From Natronococcus sp. A-GB7 (GTDB lineage Archaea; Halobacteriota; Halobacteria; Halobacteriales; Natrialbaceae), in assembly GCF_029688865.1 (NCBI RefSeq), contig NZ_JARUKV010000006.1:118893-182892 (forward strand): a DNA stretch of 64,000 nucleotides, in the 5' to 3' direction. The notes under the pieces were generated by a model. That model searched no databases, was not told the origin of the DNA, and worked only from the letters and a program-made list of their open reading frames with translations. This document shows, in pieces, positions 44,241-54,300 of the stretch. A program made the translations under genes and the position numbers. The stretch's first letter is position 1, and every line of letters begins with the position of its first letter.

Positions 44241-45576
44241 TGCCGGGACCGCCGCCGTCCCGGCCGCGGGCGGCCTTCCCCGAGACGCTGAACGTGTAGA
44301 CGCCGGTGTTGCTGTCGGTGACGAACGCAAAGTCCCGGGCCTCGTTGTAGAACGCGCCCCAAGCGTACGGCGTGACGTCATCGATCCCGTCGTCGGTCGC
44401 ATACCGCTCGGTCGGCGTCGGCTCCGTGGGGTCAGTGATGTTGGCGACCCAGGCACCCTGGCTGTAGCCGCCGTCGACTAACAGGACTTCGCCGCGGTCG
44501 TAGACCACATCGTGGAAGTGGGTCGTCCAGGCCCCTGGATACTCCTCCTGGTCGCGCGCGTCGGGCGAGTGCGTGAACCCGATCGGCTGGGGGTCCTCGA
44601 GGCTCCCCTCGTCCCAGCCGGTGTCGAAGACGTGTTTGCCGCCGGGGATACCGCCGAACTTCTCGTCACCCATAATCGCGAGCTCGCGTTCAGGCTCGGG
44701 GTGGATCTGGTGGGCCAGCTCGAACCCCGGCTCGCCGATCGCGGTGTAGTTGGGCTGCTTTTCGTAGTCGAAAAAGCCCAGCTGGGTCGGGTCCCGTGGA
44801 TTGGAGATATCGAACGTGACGTAGCCGACGGTCTCGCCGATGATGTAGGCGGCGTGCAGCGCCTCGCGGCCGGCCTCGACCTCGCAGTCGTGGCAGTACC
44901 CCGGCGGGCCGAACGGTTTGATAATTTTTGGGTTGCGGGGGTCACTGATGTCGACCGCGATGAGTCCCGGCTCGTCGGTCACCTTGTCGATCAGGTACAG
45001 CACCGGCTCCTCGGGATGTTCGGTGAACTTGTGGACGCCCATGTTCGGGGTCTCGAGATACGCGAGGACCTCGGGGTCCTCGGGGGAGCCCTCCTCCCAG
45101 TCGAAGTCGACGATCTCGATGCCGAACTTCCCGTCCGGGTCCGGTTCCGGATCGAAGAACGACCCCTCGTCGTTGGCCTCGAGGGCCCGGACGTAAATCC
45201 CCTCGTGGTTCGGATCGAACTTGACGTCGTTCGAGCGGGTTTCCTCGTTCGGCGGCGCGAGCTCGTGGACGAGTTCGGGATTCTCGAGATCCGAGAGGTC
45301 GTACAGCGAGCTGATGACGGCGCTCTCGCCGGCGAAGCTACTGGCCCCACCCCAGGTGCCGTCCGCGTTGACGTGTCCGAACGTGTACGTGACGTGGTCC
45401 GGATTCTCCGCTGGCGGGAGCGCCTGGCCGAGCGGCGTGAGCCGACCCCGCGTCCGGCGCCGATCGTGGCCCGGCGGATCCGTGCGGGCGGCTGTTACAC
45501 TGCTTGCGAGCCCCGTCGCGGCCAGTCCGGCGATTCCCGTTCGCTTCATGAACGTACGGCGTGGTGTGTCTCTCAT
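44206..45576 (-). CDS. Tat-exported LVIVD-repeat protein, copy 2
   Basis: A 456-residue paralogue of the protein at 28143. It has the signal MRDTPRRTFMKRTGIAGLAA, then blades such as SLYDLSDLENPELVHEL, IEIVDFDWEEGSPEDPEVLA, LIAVDISDPRNPKII, VTFDISNPRDPTQLGFFDYE and VANITDPTEPTPTERY. It shares the His-rich loops (CHDCEV, TTHFHDVV) and the ending GGGPGNYYDLEAILEG. The calls are equal in confidence because length, order and ends agree. Its last codons are repeated as a relic at 37220. Confidence 0.85.
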   Translation of the reverse strand: MRDTPRRTFMKRTGIAGLAATGLASSVTAARTDPPGHDRRRTRGRLTPLGQALPPAENPDHVTYTFGHVNADGTWGGASSFAGESAVISSLYDLSDLENPELVHELAPPNEETRSNDVKFDPNHEGIYVRALEANDEGSFFDPEPDPDGKFGIEIVDFDWEEGSPEDPEVLAYLETPNMGVHKFTEHPEEPVLYLIDKVTDEPGLIAVDISDPRNPKIIKPFGPPGYCHDCEVEAGREALHAAYIIGETVGYVTFDISNPRDPTQLGFFDYEKQPNYTAIGEPGFELAHQIHPEPERELAIMGDEKFGGIPGGKHVFDTGWDEGSLEDPQPIGFTHSPDARDQEEYPGAWTTHFHDVVYDRGEVLLVDGGYSQGAWVANITDPTEPTPTERYATDDGIDDVTPYAWGAFYNEARDFAFVTDSNTGVYTFSVSGKAARGRDGGGPGNYYDLEAILEG

Positions 45577-46341
45577 GATCGCTTACCGGTGTTGTCCCGG
45601 TAGCGGGCATTTCACACGGAAAATAATAACACCAGGATACTCTCTTCAATACTTGAATTAAGGACGAAGGATTATCGAATACGGTCTCGAAGATTTGAAA
45701 CTCAGATGCAGCCGTCCGCTCCGTCGACGGTGGTCGCCTGGGCTGGCTGGGCTTGCGGGCGGTACCCACTCCTGTCTGGGCGGGAGTCGCCAGTGCTCGC
45801 GGTGATCAAAGCGGGTCAGTGCCGCTCCCGGCCACGCCCGGCGATCGCCAGACTCGGGGTCGACGGCGGGGAGGCCCCCGGATGGCTGGACCAGGTCGTT
45901 CCGTGCCGGCTGTCGCCGACGCCTCGATGCCGGCGCGGTACGGCGACGGGGACCCCCCGCCTCGAGTACGCTGGCTCTCTCGACGATCTCGGTGATGCTG
46001 CCCCAGGGCTTTCTCTGGCGGCTCGAGCGGACGGGACCTCGAGGACCTGCTCGATCGAGACGCTCCCATCTCCGGTGGTTTCACGCCTGCGCTGACTCCC
46101 ACCGGGATCGATACGACCCCTCGAGAGCCGGTCACCGATGAGAGCGATGCGCGGGGAGCGGGGTGCAGGTCACCATTCGCTTGCTGTCGCCCTCTCCAGT
46201 GGAATCACTGAAGCGACCGAATTATCCACGCATTATTATACAGAAATTTTATAAGTAGAGAGAACAATAACATGATTGGAAGGGTGCCACAATGAATTCG
46301 ACTAATTTCCGACAGCCAGCAGGGAGAGGACGCGACCGTGG
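45577..46341. other. Intergenic region containing a glycosyltransferase relic
   Basis: The first ~100 bases are AT-rich (AAAATAATAACACC, ACTTGAATTAAGG) and contain the promoter of the LVIVD gene. The middle contains the GT2 relic described separately. At 46215-46265 another AT block (TTATTATACAGAAATTTTA, TAAGTAGAG) looks like a TATA promoter for the gene at 46342. Confidence 0.5.
45903..46031 (+). pseudogene. Relic of a third family 2 glycosyltransferase
   Basis: VADASMPARYGDGD followed, one frame over, by VMLPQGFLWRLE repeats the C-terminal part of the two intact GT2 enzymes (VADVAMPAQYGDEESS and GMLLQGFLWRLK). Only about 40 codons are readable, with frame changes. It lies about 1.5 kb from the intact second module, in the same orientation. 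Confidence 0.68.
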
Positions 46342-46623
46342 GTGGTGGTCCACATCGGAGACGCCGTGGACGACCCGCCGACGAACTACGCGGGACGGTT
46401 GCAGACCCAGCGGGACGAGAGCATGACCGGGGACGCGTCCTCAGAGGGGTACGACCGGCGCTCGCACCTCCGGGCCCGGGCGACGGACGCGCTCGCGGAA
46501 CTGGCGTTCGTCGCGCCCCAGCTCGCTCAGGTGGATTATCCGGCCATCGCGCGGCAGTTCGAGGACGAGGACCTGCAGGCTATCCAGGAGGCCGCCGAGC
46601 AACTGCGGGAGCGCGCGGACTGA
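46342..46623 (+). CDS. Small acidic helical protein, 93 aa
   Basis: The frame begins at a GTG (VVVHIGDAVDDPPTNYAGRL). Its better part starts at an ATG 27 codons in (MTGDASSEGYDRRSHLRARA, about 66 residues). Two amphipathic helices (ATDALAELAFVAPQLAQ and LQAIQEAAEQLRERAD) follow. Haloarchaeal acidic bias and codon use look genuine. No known domain recognised. An AT-rich TATA block at 46230-46260 lies upstream. Confidence 0.55.
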   Translation: MVVHIGDAVDDPPTNYAGRLQTQRDESMTGDASSEGYDRRSHLRARATDALAELAFVAPQLAQVDYPAIARQFEDEDLQAIQEAAEQLRERAD

Positions 46624-46640
46624 CAGAAAGCTAGCGGAAG

Positions 46641-46660
46641 CCCACCCGTTTACGGGTGGG
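46641..46660. repeat. Perfect IS-type stem-loop with TTTA loop
   Basis: CCCACCCG TTTA CGGGTGGG: 8-bp perfect arms with the same TTTA loop as the ends of the IS elements at 13574 and 18216. It is followed by GAGCGGTAGGC, which also occurs at the left end of the complete element (11713-11723). Probably a lone left end of an IS200/IS605 element or a stop signal for the gene just before it. Confidence 0.55.
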
Positions 46661-46810
46661 TCAGAGCGGTAGGCACAAACCGCGAAAATCACGTCGGTGA
46701 TCTCGCGGACCCAAGCCGATAGCAGGGAGAACGAGCTTCGAGAACAGCCGTCAGTCCCATCTCATCTGGCGTCGCCGTTCGAGTCGAAGAGGCGAGCCGC
46801 GAAGGTCGCG

Positions 46811-46971
46811 TTAGGAGCGACGCACGAGCGGCTCGTACCATTCCCGATTGATCTGGTACCAGTCGATAAACTCGCGGATATCCCGCGTGGGCTCGTAGCC
46901 CAGCAGGCCGTTGGCTTTCGAGATGTCGGCGTGGGTGTGTTCGGCGTCGGCTTCTCTGGCTTCGGTGTACT
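46811..46971 (-). pseudogene. C-terminal relic of an NAD-dependent sugar epimerase, relic 2
   Basis: The last ~52 codons of the same epimerase type as at 43693: YTEAREADAEHTHADISKAN, GLLGYEPTRDIREFIDWYQ and INREWYEPLVRRS, then stop. Compared with relic 1 it lacks four residues (EGVR) by an in-frame deletion. It is cut off just before YTEAR. It lies on the opposite strand from the second dehydrogenase/GT2 module that follows. Confidence 0.75.
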
Positions 46972-47517
46972 GTGCGCGAAAGCGCTCGTGGATCGCGTGA
47001 AACGCCACTGATTCACACACGGCGGAAGGACGATACCTCGGTTCGACGGTGGGTGTACGGCTGGTTCGGTCGTGGCCAGAGTTGTGGGCGTCCCCCGGAA
47101 GTAGATCGACCCCTCGAGGTCGCGGGGACCAAATGGTCGATCCCGGCCGTAGCTGGAGAGCGCGCCTCGGTCGACACGACCGGGCTCGGGTCCTCGTCCT
47201 CGCATCCCGGTCGTGTTCGCTCTCCTTGTCGGTTCGGGCTTCGCCCAGTCGTCTCAGTTTCACTGAACGATCGATCAGCCAAAATCGCGTCCAACGAGGA
47301 GGTTTCGTCCGGAAAGGACTCTTTCTGTGACTCTCTTGAAACACTAGTTATTTGTGCTTCGCCAGCTATTTGCTCTTCGTCTAAGAACATTGGTTCGACT
47401 TGACTGTCGCTGGAATCGATCTTATCTCGGAACGCAAATGAGCTCCCCACACAGCACCCTTGAAGACGCACCGAGCATCGAGACGACGACCACCGGGCAC
47501 CCACGGAGGGTCGAGAC
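46972..47517. other. Intergenic region upstream of the second module
   Basis: No intact gene is visible. AT-richer sequence at 47325-47400 (GAAACACTAGTTATTTG, GCTATTTGCTC) may be the promoter of the dehydrogenase at 47518. Confidence 0.4.
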
Positions 47518-48828
47518 GTGAGCGAGTATCAGTACGAGGGGCCGCTCAAAACGACCACTAGCGTCTGCGTCGTCGGCCTGGGCTACGTCGGCCTCCCGCT
47601 GGCCGCGGCGTTCGACGCCGCGGGCAACGACGTCACCGGGTTCGACATCGACCCCGAGAAGGTCGAGACCCTCGAGTCCGGCGTCGACCCTACCGGCGAC
47701 GTCGGCGACGCGGCGATCGCGGACGGCGAGATCGAGTACACCGCCGACAGCGCGGCGATTGCGAACGCGGAGTTCGTTATTGTGGCGGTGCCGACCCCCG
47801 TCGATGACAACGAGAAACCGAATCTGGGAATCGTCGAAGGGGCGGCACGGACCGTCGGCGAGAACATGACCGAGGGGACGACCGTCGTCCTCGAGTCGAC
47901 GGTGTATCCGGGCGCGACTCGAGAGGTGTTCGTCCCGGCCCTCGAGGAGGCCTCCGGGATGACCGCGGGCGAGGAGTTCGGCGTGGGGTACTCGCCCGAA
48001 CGGATGGTGCCCGGCGACACCGACCACGGCCTGGCGAACGTCGTCAAGATCGTGAGTGCGTTGACCGACGAGAGCCGCGACGAGCTCGTGGAGCTGTACG
48101 GCACCGTCGTCGACGCGGGCTTACACGAGGCGCCGACGATCGAGACCGCCGAGGCCGCCAAGTGCGTCGAGAACACCCAGCGCGATCTGAACATCGCGCT
48201 GGTGAACGAGCTCGCGATGATCTGTGACGAGCTCGGCCTCGACACTGAGGCCGTCCTCGAGGCCGCGGGCACGAAGTGGAACTTCCACGACTACGAGCCC
48301 GGCCTGGTCGGGGGCCACTGCATCCCCGTCGATCCGTTCTATCTGCTGTACGAGAGCGAGCGTCAGGGCGTCGACCCCGAACTCATCCGCACGGGCCGCA
48401 AGGTCAACGAGTCGGTACCCGACCACGTCGCCGACATGACCATCCGGGCGTTAAACGAGAGCGAGAAGGTCCCGAAGAACAGCCGCGTGCTGGTCGCGGG
48501 CCTGTCGTACAAGTCCGACGTCGGCGACATTCGCACCTCGAAGATCGACCAGGTCATCGAGGAGCTGCGGGGGTACGGGATCGAGGTCATCGGCTTCGAC
48601 CCCCACGCCGACCCCGAGGCGACGCGGGCGGCGTTCGACATCGAGATCCAGGACGCGTTCGACGTCACCGACTTCGACGGGCTCATCGTCGGCACGCCAC
48701 ACAGCGAGTTCCACTCGTTGTCACCGGTAACGCTTGCCGATCAGATGGCCGACGACCCCGTCATGATCGACATCGACGGACTGTTCGCAGCGCAGGCAGC
48801 CGAGCTGTTCACCTACCGGAGGTTGTAA
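47518..48828 (+). CDS. Nucleotide-sugar 6-dehydrogenase (WecC/TviB-like), copy 2
   Basis: A 436-residue paralogue of the enzyme at 20793, same length and nearly the same in every motif: VVGLGYVGLPLAAAF, ESTVYPGATRE, ETAEAAKCVENTQ (Lys215) and GGHCIPVDPFYL (Cys268). By eye roughly 85-90% of residues are identical; differences cluster in the C-terminal domain (VGDIRTSKIDQVIEELRGYG, TRAAFDIEIQDAF). It starts at a GTG (VSEYQYEGP) where copy 1 has ATG. The glycosyltransferase ATG comes one base after its stop, so the pair is one transcript. Both copies should make an uronate sugar nucleotide. Confidence 0.93.
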   Translation: MSEYQYEGPLKTTTSVCVVGLGYVGLPLAAAFDAAGNDVTGFDIDPEKVETLESGVDPTGDVGDAAIADGEIEYTADSAAIANAEFVIVAVPTPVDDNEKPNLGIVEGAARTVGENMTEGTTVVLESTVYPGATREVFVPALEEASGMTAGEEFGVGYSPERMVPGDTDHGLANVVKIVSALTDESRDELVELYGTVVDAGLHEAPTIETAEAAKCVENTQRDLNIALVNELAMICDELGLDTEAVLEAAGTKWNFHDYEPGLVGGHCIPVDPFYLLYESERQGVDPELIRTGRKVNESVPDHVADMTIRALNESEKVPKNSRVLVAGLSYKSDVGDIRTSKIDQVIEELRGYGIEVIGFDPHADPEATRAAFDIEIQDAFDVTDFDGLIVGTPHSEFHSLSPVTLADQMADDPVMIDIDGLFAAQAAELFTYRRL

Positions 48829-48829
48829 C

Positions 48830-49906
48830 ATGTACCGTGAGCACACGATCGGCGTCGTCATCCCGGCGTACAACGAGGAAGGGTTCATCGGCGACGTGAT
48901 TCGGGCAATGCCCGACTACGTCGACCGCATGTTCGTTATCGACGACTGTTCAAGTGATGGGACGTGGGACGAGCTCCTGCAGGCCGCCCGCGAGGACGCC
49001 GGCGTCGGCGAGTCGTTCGTCGAGGCCAGCGGGGAAGAGCTCGAGTACGCCAAGGAGGCCCGCACCGACGGCGGCGGGATGCTCGCCGAGCGCGCGATCG
49101 TCCACGACCCCGTCGGACGGGTGGTGCCGATCGAACACCGCGAGAACCTCGGAGCGGGCGGGGCGATCAAAACGGGGTATCTGGCCGCTCGAGACGCAGG
49201 TGTGGATATCACCGCCACGGTGGATGGCGACGGCCAGATGGACCTCGAGCAGATGACGCGGCTGCTGGATCCGATCGTCGACGACGAGGCCGACTACGCG
49301 AAGGCCAATCGGTTGCTGTACAAAGAGTTTCGGTCGGATATGCCGCCGTTCCGGTTCTTCGGGAACTCCATCCTGACGTTCCTGACGAAGATCGCCTCGG
49401 GCTACTGGAAGACGATGGACCCACAGAACGGGTATACGGCGATCTCGAGTTATGCATTAGAGAACGCCGGGCTTGAGGAGCTCTACGAGTACTACGGCTA
49501 CTGCAACGACCTGCTGATCAAGCTCAACGCGAAGGGGATGCGCGTCGCCGACGTCGCAATGCCCGCACGCTACGGCGACGAGGAGTCCTCGATCTCGTAC
49601 CCGAGCTACATCTGGAACGTTTCGGGGATGTTGCTGCGGGGCTTCCTCTGGCGGCTGAAGGTGAAGTATCTCGTGTTGGACTTCCATCCGCTCGCGCTAT
49701 TTTATTTCTTTGGGGCCGGGACAGCCGGTCTGGGAATCCTGGCCGGCATCTGGACGTTGTATACCGGACTGTTCCTCGGCGAGTCGCTGTTTATGCGCGG
49801 CACGGGGAGCATGATGCTGTTCACGATGGGCAGCATGTTCCTGATGTTCGCCATGCTGTTTGATATGCAGGTCAACGAGGGGCAGGAGACGCAGGTTCGG
49901 GAATAG
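48830..49906 (+). CDS. Family 2 glycosyltransferase with C-terminal membrane helices, copy 2
   Basis: A 358-residue GT2 enzyme paralogous to 22638. Shared blocks are IPAYNEEGFIGDVIRAMP, VIDDCSSDGTW, HRENLGAGGAIKTGYLAA, DGDGQMDLEQMTRLLDPIV, TKIASGYWKTMDPQNGYTAI and EYYGYCNDLLIKLNAKGMRV. The insert after DDCSS differs (VGESFVEASGEELEYAKEA), so donor or acceptor choice may have changed. Two C-terminal hydrophobic helices (about 293-313 and 325-348) hold it in the membrane. It directly follows its dehydrogenase partner. A polyprenol-phosphate sugar transfer is likely; proof is lacking. Confidence 0.93.
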   Translation: MYREHTIGVVIPAYNEEGFIGDVIRAMPDYVDRMFVIDDCSSDGTWDELLQAAREDAGVGESFVEASGEELEYAKEARTDGGGMLAERAIVHDPVGRVVPIEHRENLGAGGAIKTGYLAARDAGVDITATVDGDGQMDLEQMTRLLDPIVDDEADYAKANRLLYKEFRSDMPPFRFFGNSILTFLTKIASGYWKTMDPQNGYTAISSYALENAGLEELYEYYGYCNDLLIKLNAKGMRVADVAMPARYGDEESSISYPSYIWNVSGMLLRGFLWRLKVKYLVLDFHPLALFYFFGAGTAGLGILAGIWTLYTGLFLGESLFMRGTGSMMLFTMGSMFLMFAMLFDMQVNEGQETQVRE

Positions 49907-49967
49907 ACGCAGCGAACGAACCGAAAATCGATTCTGAATTCCGCAGTCGGTCGAGTAATAGGAGGTG

Positions 49968-51161
49968 TCAGTCCGCCGAACTACTGCTAGCGACGGGCTG
50001 TTCCTGCCGTTCGGCGTTTTCGTCTACGAGTTCTCGGTAGACGTCTGTCGTCTGTTGTACGGTGTCCCGCCAAGAATACCCATTCAGGATCTTCTCACGG
50101 CCTCTCTCTCCCAGTTTCTCTCGTCTTTCGGGGTTCATCTCGAGGAACTCGTCGAGCGCGTCAGCGAGTTCTGCGGGCGATTCCGACGGAACGAGTTGGC
50201 CGACGTCCTCGACGAGCGGGCGGAGCTGCTTGAGGTCCGTCGTCACGACCGGTGTCTCACACGCGAGCGCCTCGAGGACGGTCCGAGGCATCCCCTCGGC
50301 GAGACTCGGTAACGCGAACAGATCAGCCTCGCCGACGACCGCCGGAATCGCCTCGTTCGGGATCTCACCCAGGAACTCGGCTCGATCGCGGATACCCTTC
50401 TCGCGTGCGAGTGCCTCGAGTTCCTCACGCTGCGGACCGTCGCCGACGAGGACGAGCTCTCGCTCCGGATACGAGTCGGCGACGCGAGCGAACGCGTCGA
50501 TCAAGTAATGCGCCCCTTTTCCGGGCTGGAGTCGACCGACGAACGCGACGTACGGGTTCTCGGTGCCGTTATCGACGGCATCCGGAACGAAACCGCCGTC
50601 GGCCGCCGTCGGCGCGAACTGCTCGCAGTCGATCCCGTTGTGGATCACTTCGATATCGGTGTTGACGCCGCGGTCGAGCAGTTCGTTCCGGTCTCGCTCG
50701 TGATAACAGAGGATCCTGTCCGCGGACTCGAAGGCGAGACGTCCGACCGTCGGGAGATACGTGAGCTGAACCCACTTTGGAACGCTCTGCGAAATCAGTC
50801 CGTGGTTCGTCAACACCGTCGGCTTGTCACGTAGCTGAGACGCCAGCGCGGCCACGACACTCGAGAAATAGAGATGCGAGTGAATGTGGACGACGTCGTA
50901 CTGTTCCGCCTCCGTGACGAGATCCGAGACGATCCCCGGCGTGATCGTGTTGTTCATCGGTCGGGCGACCTGCCGGTAGCGCTTCACTTTGTAGCCGTCT
51001 CGAGTCTCACAGCCCGAGAGCGACGAATCACCGTTATCGGACGTATAGACGGTGATGTCGTGTCCATCTTCGGCCTGGAGCCTTGAGAGATGGTGTGCAT
51101 GGAGTCCTATCCCCCCCATCTTTTCCGGGTAGAGACTCGGCACAACGCGCATAATATTCAT
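49968..51161 (-). CDS. Family 4 glycosyltransferase (GT-B fold)
   Basis: A 397-residue GT4 enzyme. The N-terminal acceptor domain starts MNIMRVVPSLYPEKMGGIG with the glycine-rich loop and HAHHLSRLQAEDGHDITVYT. The donor domain has VAFVGRLQPGKGAHYLIDAF and LVGDGPQREELEALA. The family EX7E motif is ALPSLAEGMPRTVLEALACETPVV, with Glu residues in AEGMPRTVLE. Earlier VIHNGIDCEQF is also typical. It is a soluble or peripheral enzyme adding a sugar to a lipid-linked glycan. An in-frame ATG ten codons upstream (51191) is less likely. Confidence 0.93.
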   Translation of the reverse strand: MNIMRVVPSLYPEKMGGIGLHAHHLSRLQAEDGHDITVYTSDNGDSSLSGCETRDGYKVKRYRQVARPMNNTITPGIVSDLVTEAEQYDVVHIHSHLYFSSVVAALASQLRDKPTVLTNHGLISQSVPKWVQLTYLPTVGRLAFESADRILCYHERDRNELLDRGVNTDIEVIHNGIDCEQFAPTAADGGFVPDAVDNGTENPYVAFVGRLQPGKGAHYLIDAFARVADSYPERELVLVGDGPQREELEALAREKGIRDRAEFLGEIPNEAIPAVVGEADLFALPSLAEGMPRTVLEALACETPVVTTDLKQLRPLVEDVGQLVPSESPAELADALDEFLEMNPERREKLGERGREKILNGYSWRDTVQQTTDVYRELVDENAERQEQPVASSSSAD

Positions 51162-51315
51162 TGTGTCTGGTTCCTCATCAAGTAGAAACATACATTTTTC
51201 GAATGCCTATTTCTCTCGTGAATAATACAGAAGCCTCTATACAAGAGCCAGCCCCATGTCGACTCGCAAAAATAACCCTTCGTATCACTCAGTTCAAAGA
51301 GACGGCACCGACTAC

Positions 51316-54300
51316 CTACTGCAAGTCGACGTCATCGAGTTCGGGATCATAGGCACCACCGAGTGCAGATCGGTATTCGGCGTTAATAACTCCTGAACTC
51401 ATCGCGACATCAGGCCGCCGTACTTGAGCACTTGCGTTGTCGTTTGCCGTGGTCACGTCCTCGACGGTGAAATCCTCGATGAGCACACCGGATGGATCTG
51501 TCACACTGGTGTACGTACACCGAATCGCCGGTGCGTCGACAGACGGTCCACAGAAGACATCGAGATCGGTGATGTTGCCGCCGTTGGCGTCACTGTTGAT
51601 CCTGACGATATCGTTCTGAGCGTCGGAGCCATCGATCTCGATCCGCTCGGCGATCGGCTCGCCACCGTTGAGCCAGAGAGCGGTTCCGGGATAGAGTTGA
51701 TTCGACCCGTCGTCGAGGAAGATCTTACAGTCACGGGCTTCGTCCCCGATTCCGAGTCGGATGTTGCCGCTGCCACAGTTCGCCGCGGCACACTGATTGA
51801 GAATATTGTCTCCAGAACTGTTTCGAACGTAGAACCCGTTTCCAACGGTTCTCTCGACGAAACACTGCTGCCAGATATTCATCCCGTCGTGTGGCGGGTC
51901 AGCGCTGATGCCGATCGAGTGGCCACCGACTGCTGGTGCATCCGCACTCTCAATGTCGCCGTCCGGGATCGTAACGTTGCGAATCAGTGAGAGCGCATCT
52001 TCGTCGAGTGTATTAATAAGACAAGTGTACCGGGTTCCGCCTTCAGGGCCGTACGGCATACGGTTGCCGATCAGTTCGACGTTGTCGATCAAACACCGGT
52101 CGACGTGGGCCGTGATCAACGCCGCGTCTCGCTCAGACACGTCGCTGATATCGACGTCAATGTTCCGAACGGCGACTTGATTCGGTGGAGTGTCGTCGTC
52201 CCACGATCCGAAGCCGAACGCGACGTCGACGTTCGGTTCGGTGATCTGTAGCGTTGCACGCCTATCACCCCTGATTTCAAGATACTCGACGGGATCGGTG
52301 ATATAAAAGTCGGTATTCCAGCTGTAGGTGCCACGCGGGAGGACGAACTCGTGATTGACCTCGTCCTGTGCGTCGATGTACGACAGGATCTCTGCCGCCA
52401 GATCACCGTTCTCATCGATCGAGGGCTCTTCGGCGACGTCGACAGCCGTGACATCAAGCGATCGGCTTTCGAGTGTGGTCGTTACTCCCTGACCTGCCAG
52501 CGTCGTCTGGATCTGGTCGATGCAGTATCGGTAGTTGCTGGAGAGTGATGTACCGGTGTAGACACCGTGTGTGACCGAGAGGAACTCGCTTTCGAGCGGG
52601 TAGTCGGCTGCTGCTCGGCCACGTGTGTAGGTGTCGCCGTCACCGTCACATAGCACCCAGCAGACGTCACCTGACTCGAGGGCGACGTCGAAGACGAACG
52701 TATCGCCAGGGTTGTGGCCTTCGACCGACTGCTGGCGGAGAACGTTCCCCGAATCGTCGGTCAGATATGCCGTTGTGACGTCCGTCTCTCCCGAGAGACG
52801 ACACTGCAGACTCCGAATAGCCTCCGTTGCTTGAATCCGAACGCCCGACCAATCCGTGAATCCGGACTGGGCTTCCTCATCACTTCCAAGGCCGAGCGTA
52901 TCAACGTCGGCGCTCGTTTGTACCGTCTGGATCTGGTCGATACAGTACCGATAGTTGTCGGAGAGCGATGTGCCGGTGTATATTCCGTGTGTTGCTGAGA
53001 GGTGATCACCCTCGATCGGGTAGTCGACTGCTGTGCGACCGCGGGTATAAGAACCACTCCCCCCGTCACACAGAATCCAGTACGTCTCCCCGACGCCAAG
53101 CCCGGTATCGAACATAAACGTCCCACCTGGCTCCAGATCAGCGACCGATTGCTGAGAGAGGACGTTGCCGGAGTCGTCGGTGAGATAGGCGGTAGTAACG
53201 TCGGTGTCGGCAGAGAGTCGACACTGTAGCCCATGGGCCGCCTCCGTGATTTCGACGCGAACGCCAGACCAGCTCGTGAACCCGGACTGGGCCTCCTCGT
53301 CGCTACCCAGGCTTAGCGTATCCACATCGTCGCGTCCGTGGAGTGTTTCGATCTGATCGATACAGTACCGGTAGTTATCGGAGAGCGACTCTCCGGTATA
53401 AATTCCGTGTGTTGCGACGAAAGTACCGCTCTCAATCGGATAGTCGACTTGCGCTCGCCCACGGCTGTAACTCTCGCCGTCGCTGTCACACAGTACCCAG
53501 TACGCTTCACCGTCGGCCAGTACATCAGTGAAAGCGAACGTCTCGCCCGGATCGAGATCAGCGACTGACTGCTGGGAGAGAACGTTCCCAGAATCGTCGG
53601 TGAGGTATGCGGTAGTAACGTCTGTCCCGTCCGAAATACGACATTCGACCCCATGAACCGGGTCCGTGAGCTCGACGCGAACGCCGGACCAGCTCGTGAA
53701 CCCGGACTGGGTCTCGTCGTCCGAGCCGAGATCGAGGAGATCCGTAGTATCCGGCGCGTCCGGCGTCACAAAGTTCGTCTGTTGCGGGACGATTCGATCG
53801 ATACAGTACCGATAGCTTTCGGTCTGCTGCCCGCCACCGTAGATCCCGTGCGTAATATCCAAGGCCGCGCCCTCGATGGGGTAATCGGCTGCTGCTCGAC
53901 CACGAACGTAGCTGCGGCCGCGAGCATCGAAGACGATGCGGTAAGCCTCACCAGGATCGAGTGAACTCTCGAAGGTAAATGTATCGCCACCATCGAGTGC
54001 CGCGACGGTCTGGCGTTCGAGGACGTCCCCGTTATCGGCTGTTAGGTATGCCGTCATGACGTCTTCCGTCTCCGTCGAAAGCCGGCATTCGAGGCCGTGG
54101 ACGGCTTCAGTAACCTGAATCTGAACGCCGGCCCAGCTATCCAAACTGGCCCAGGTTTGGCCCTCGTCGTCAGTTCCGAGGTTCAGTGCCGTGCCGGTTG
54201 GTTCGCTGATGTCCGGGATTCGGATCTGGTCGATACAGTACCGATAACCCCCACTCTGCAGATCACCGCCGTAGATCCCATGCGTTGCTATGAGTGAGTT

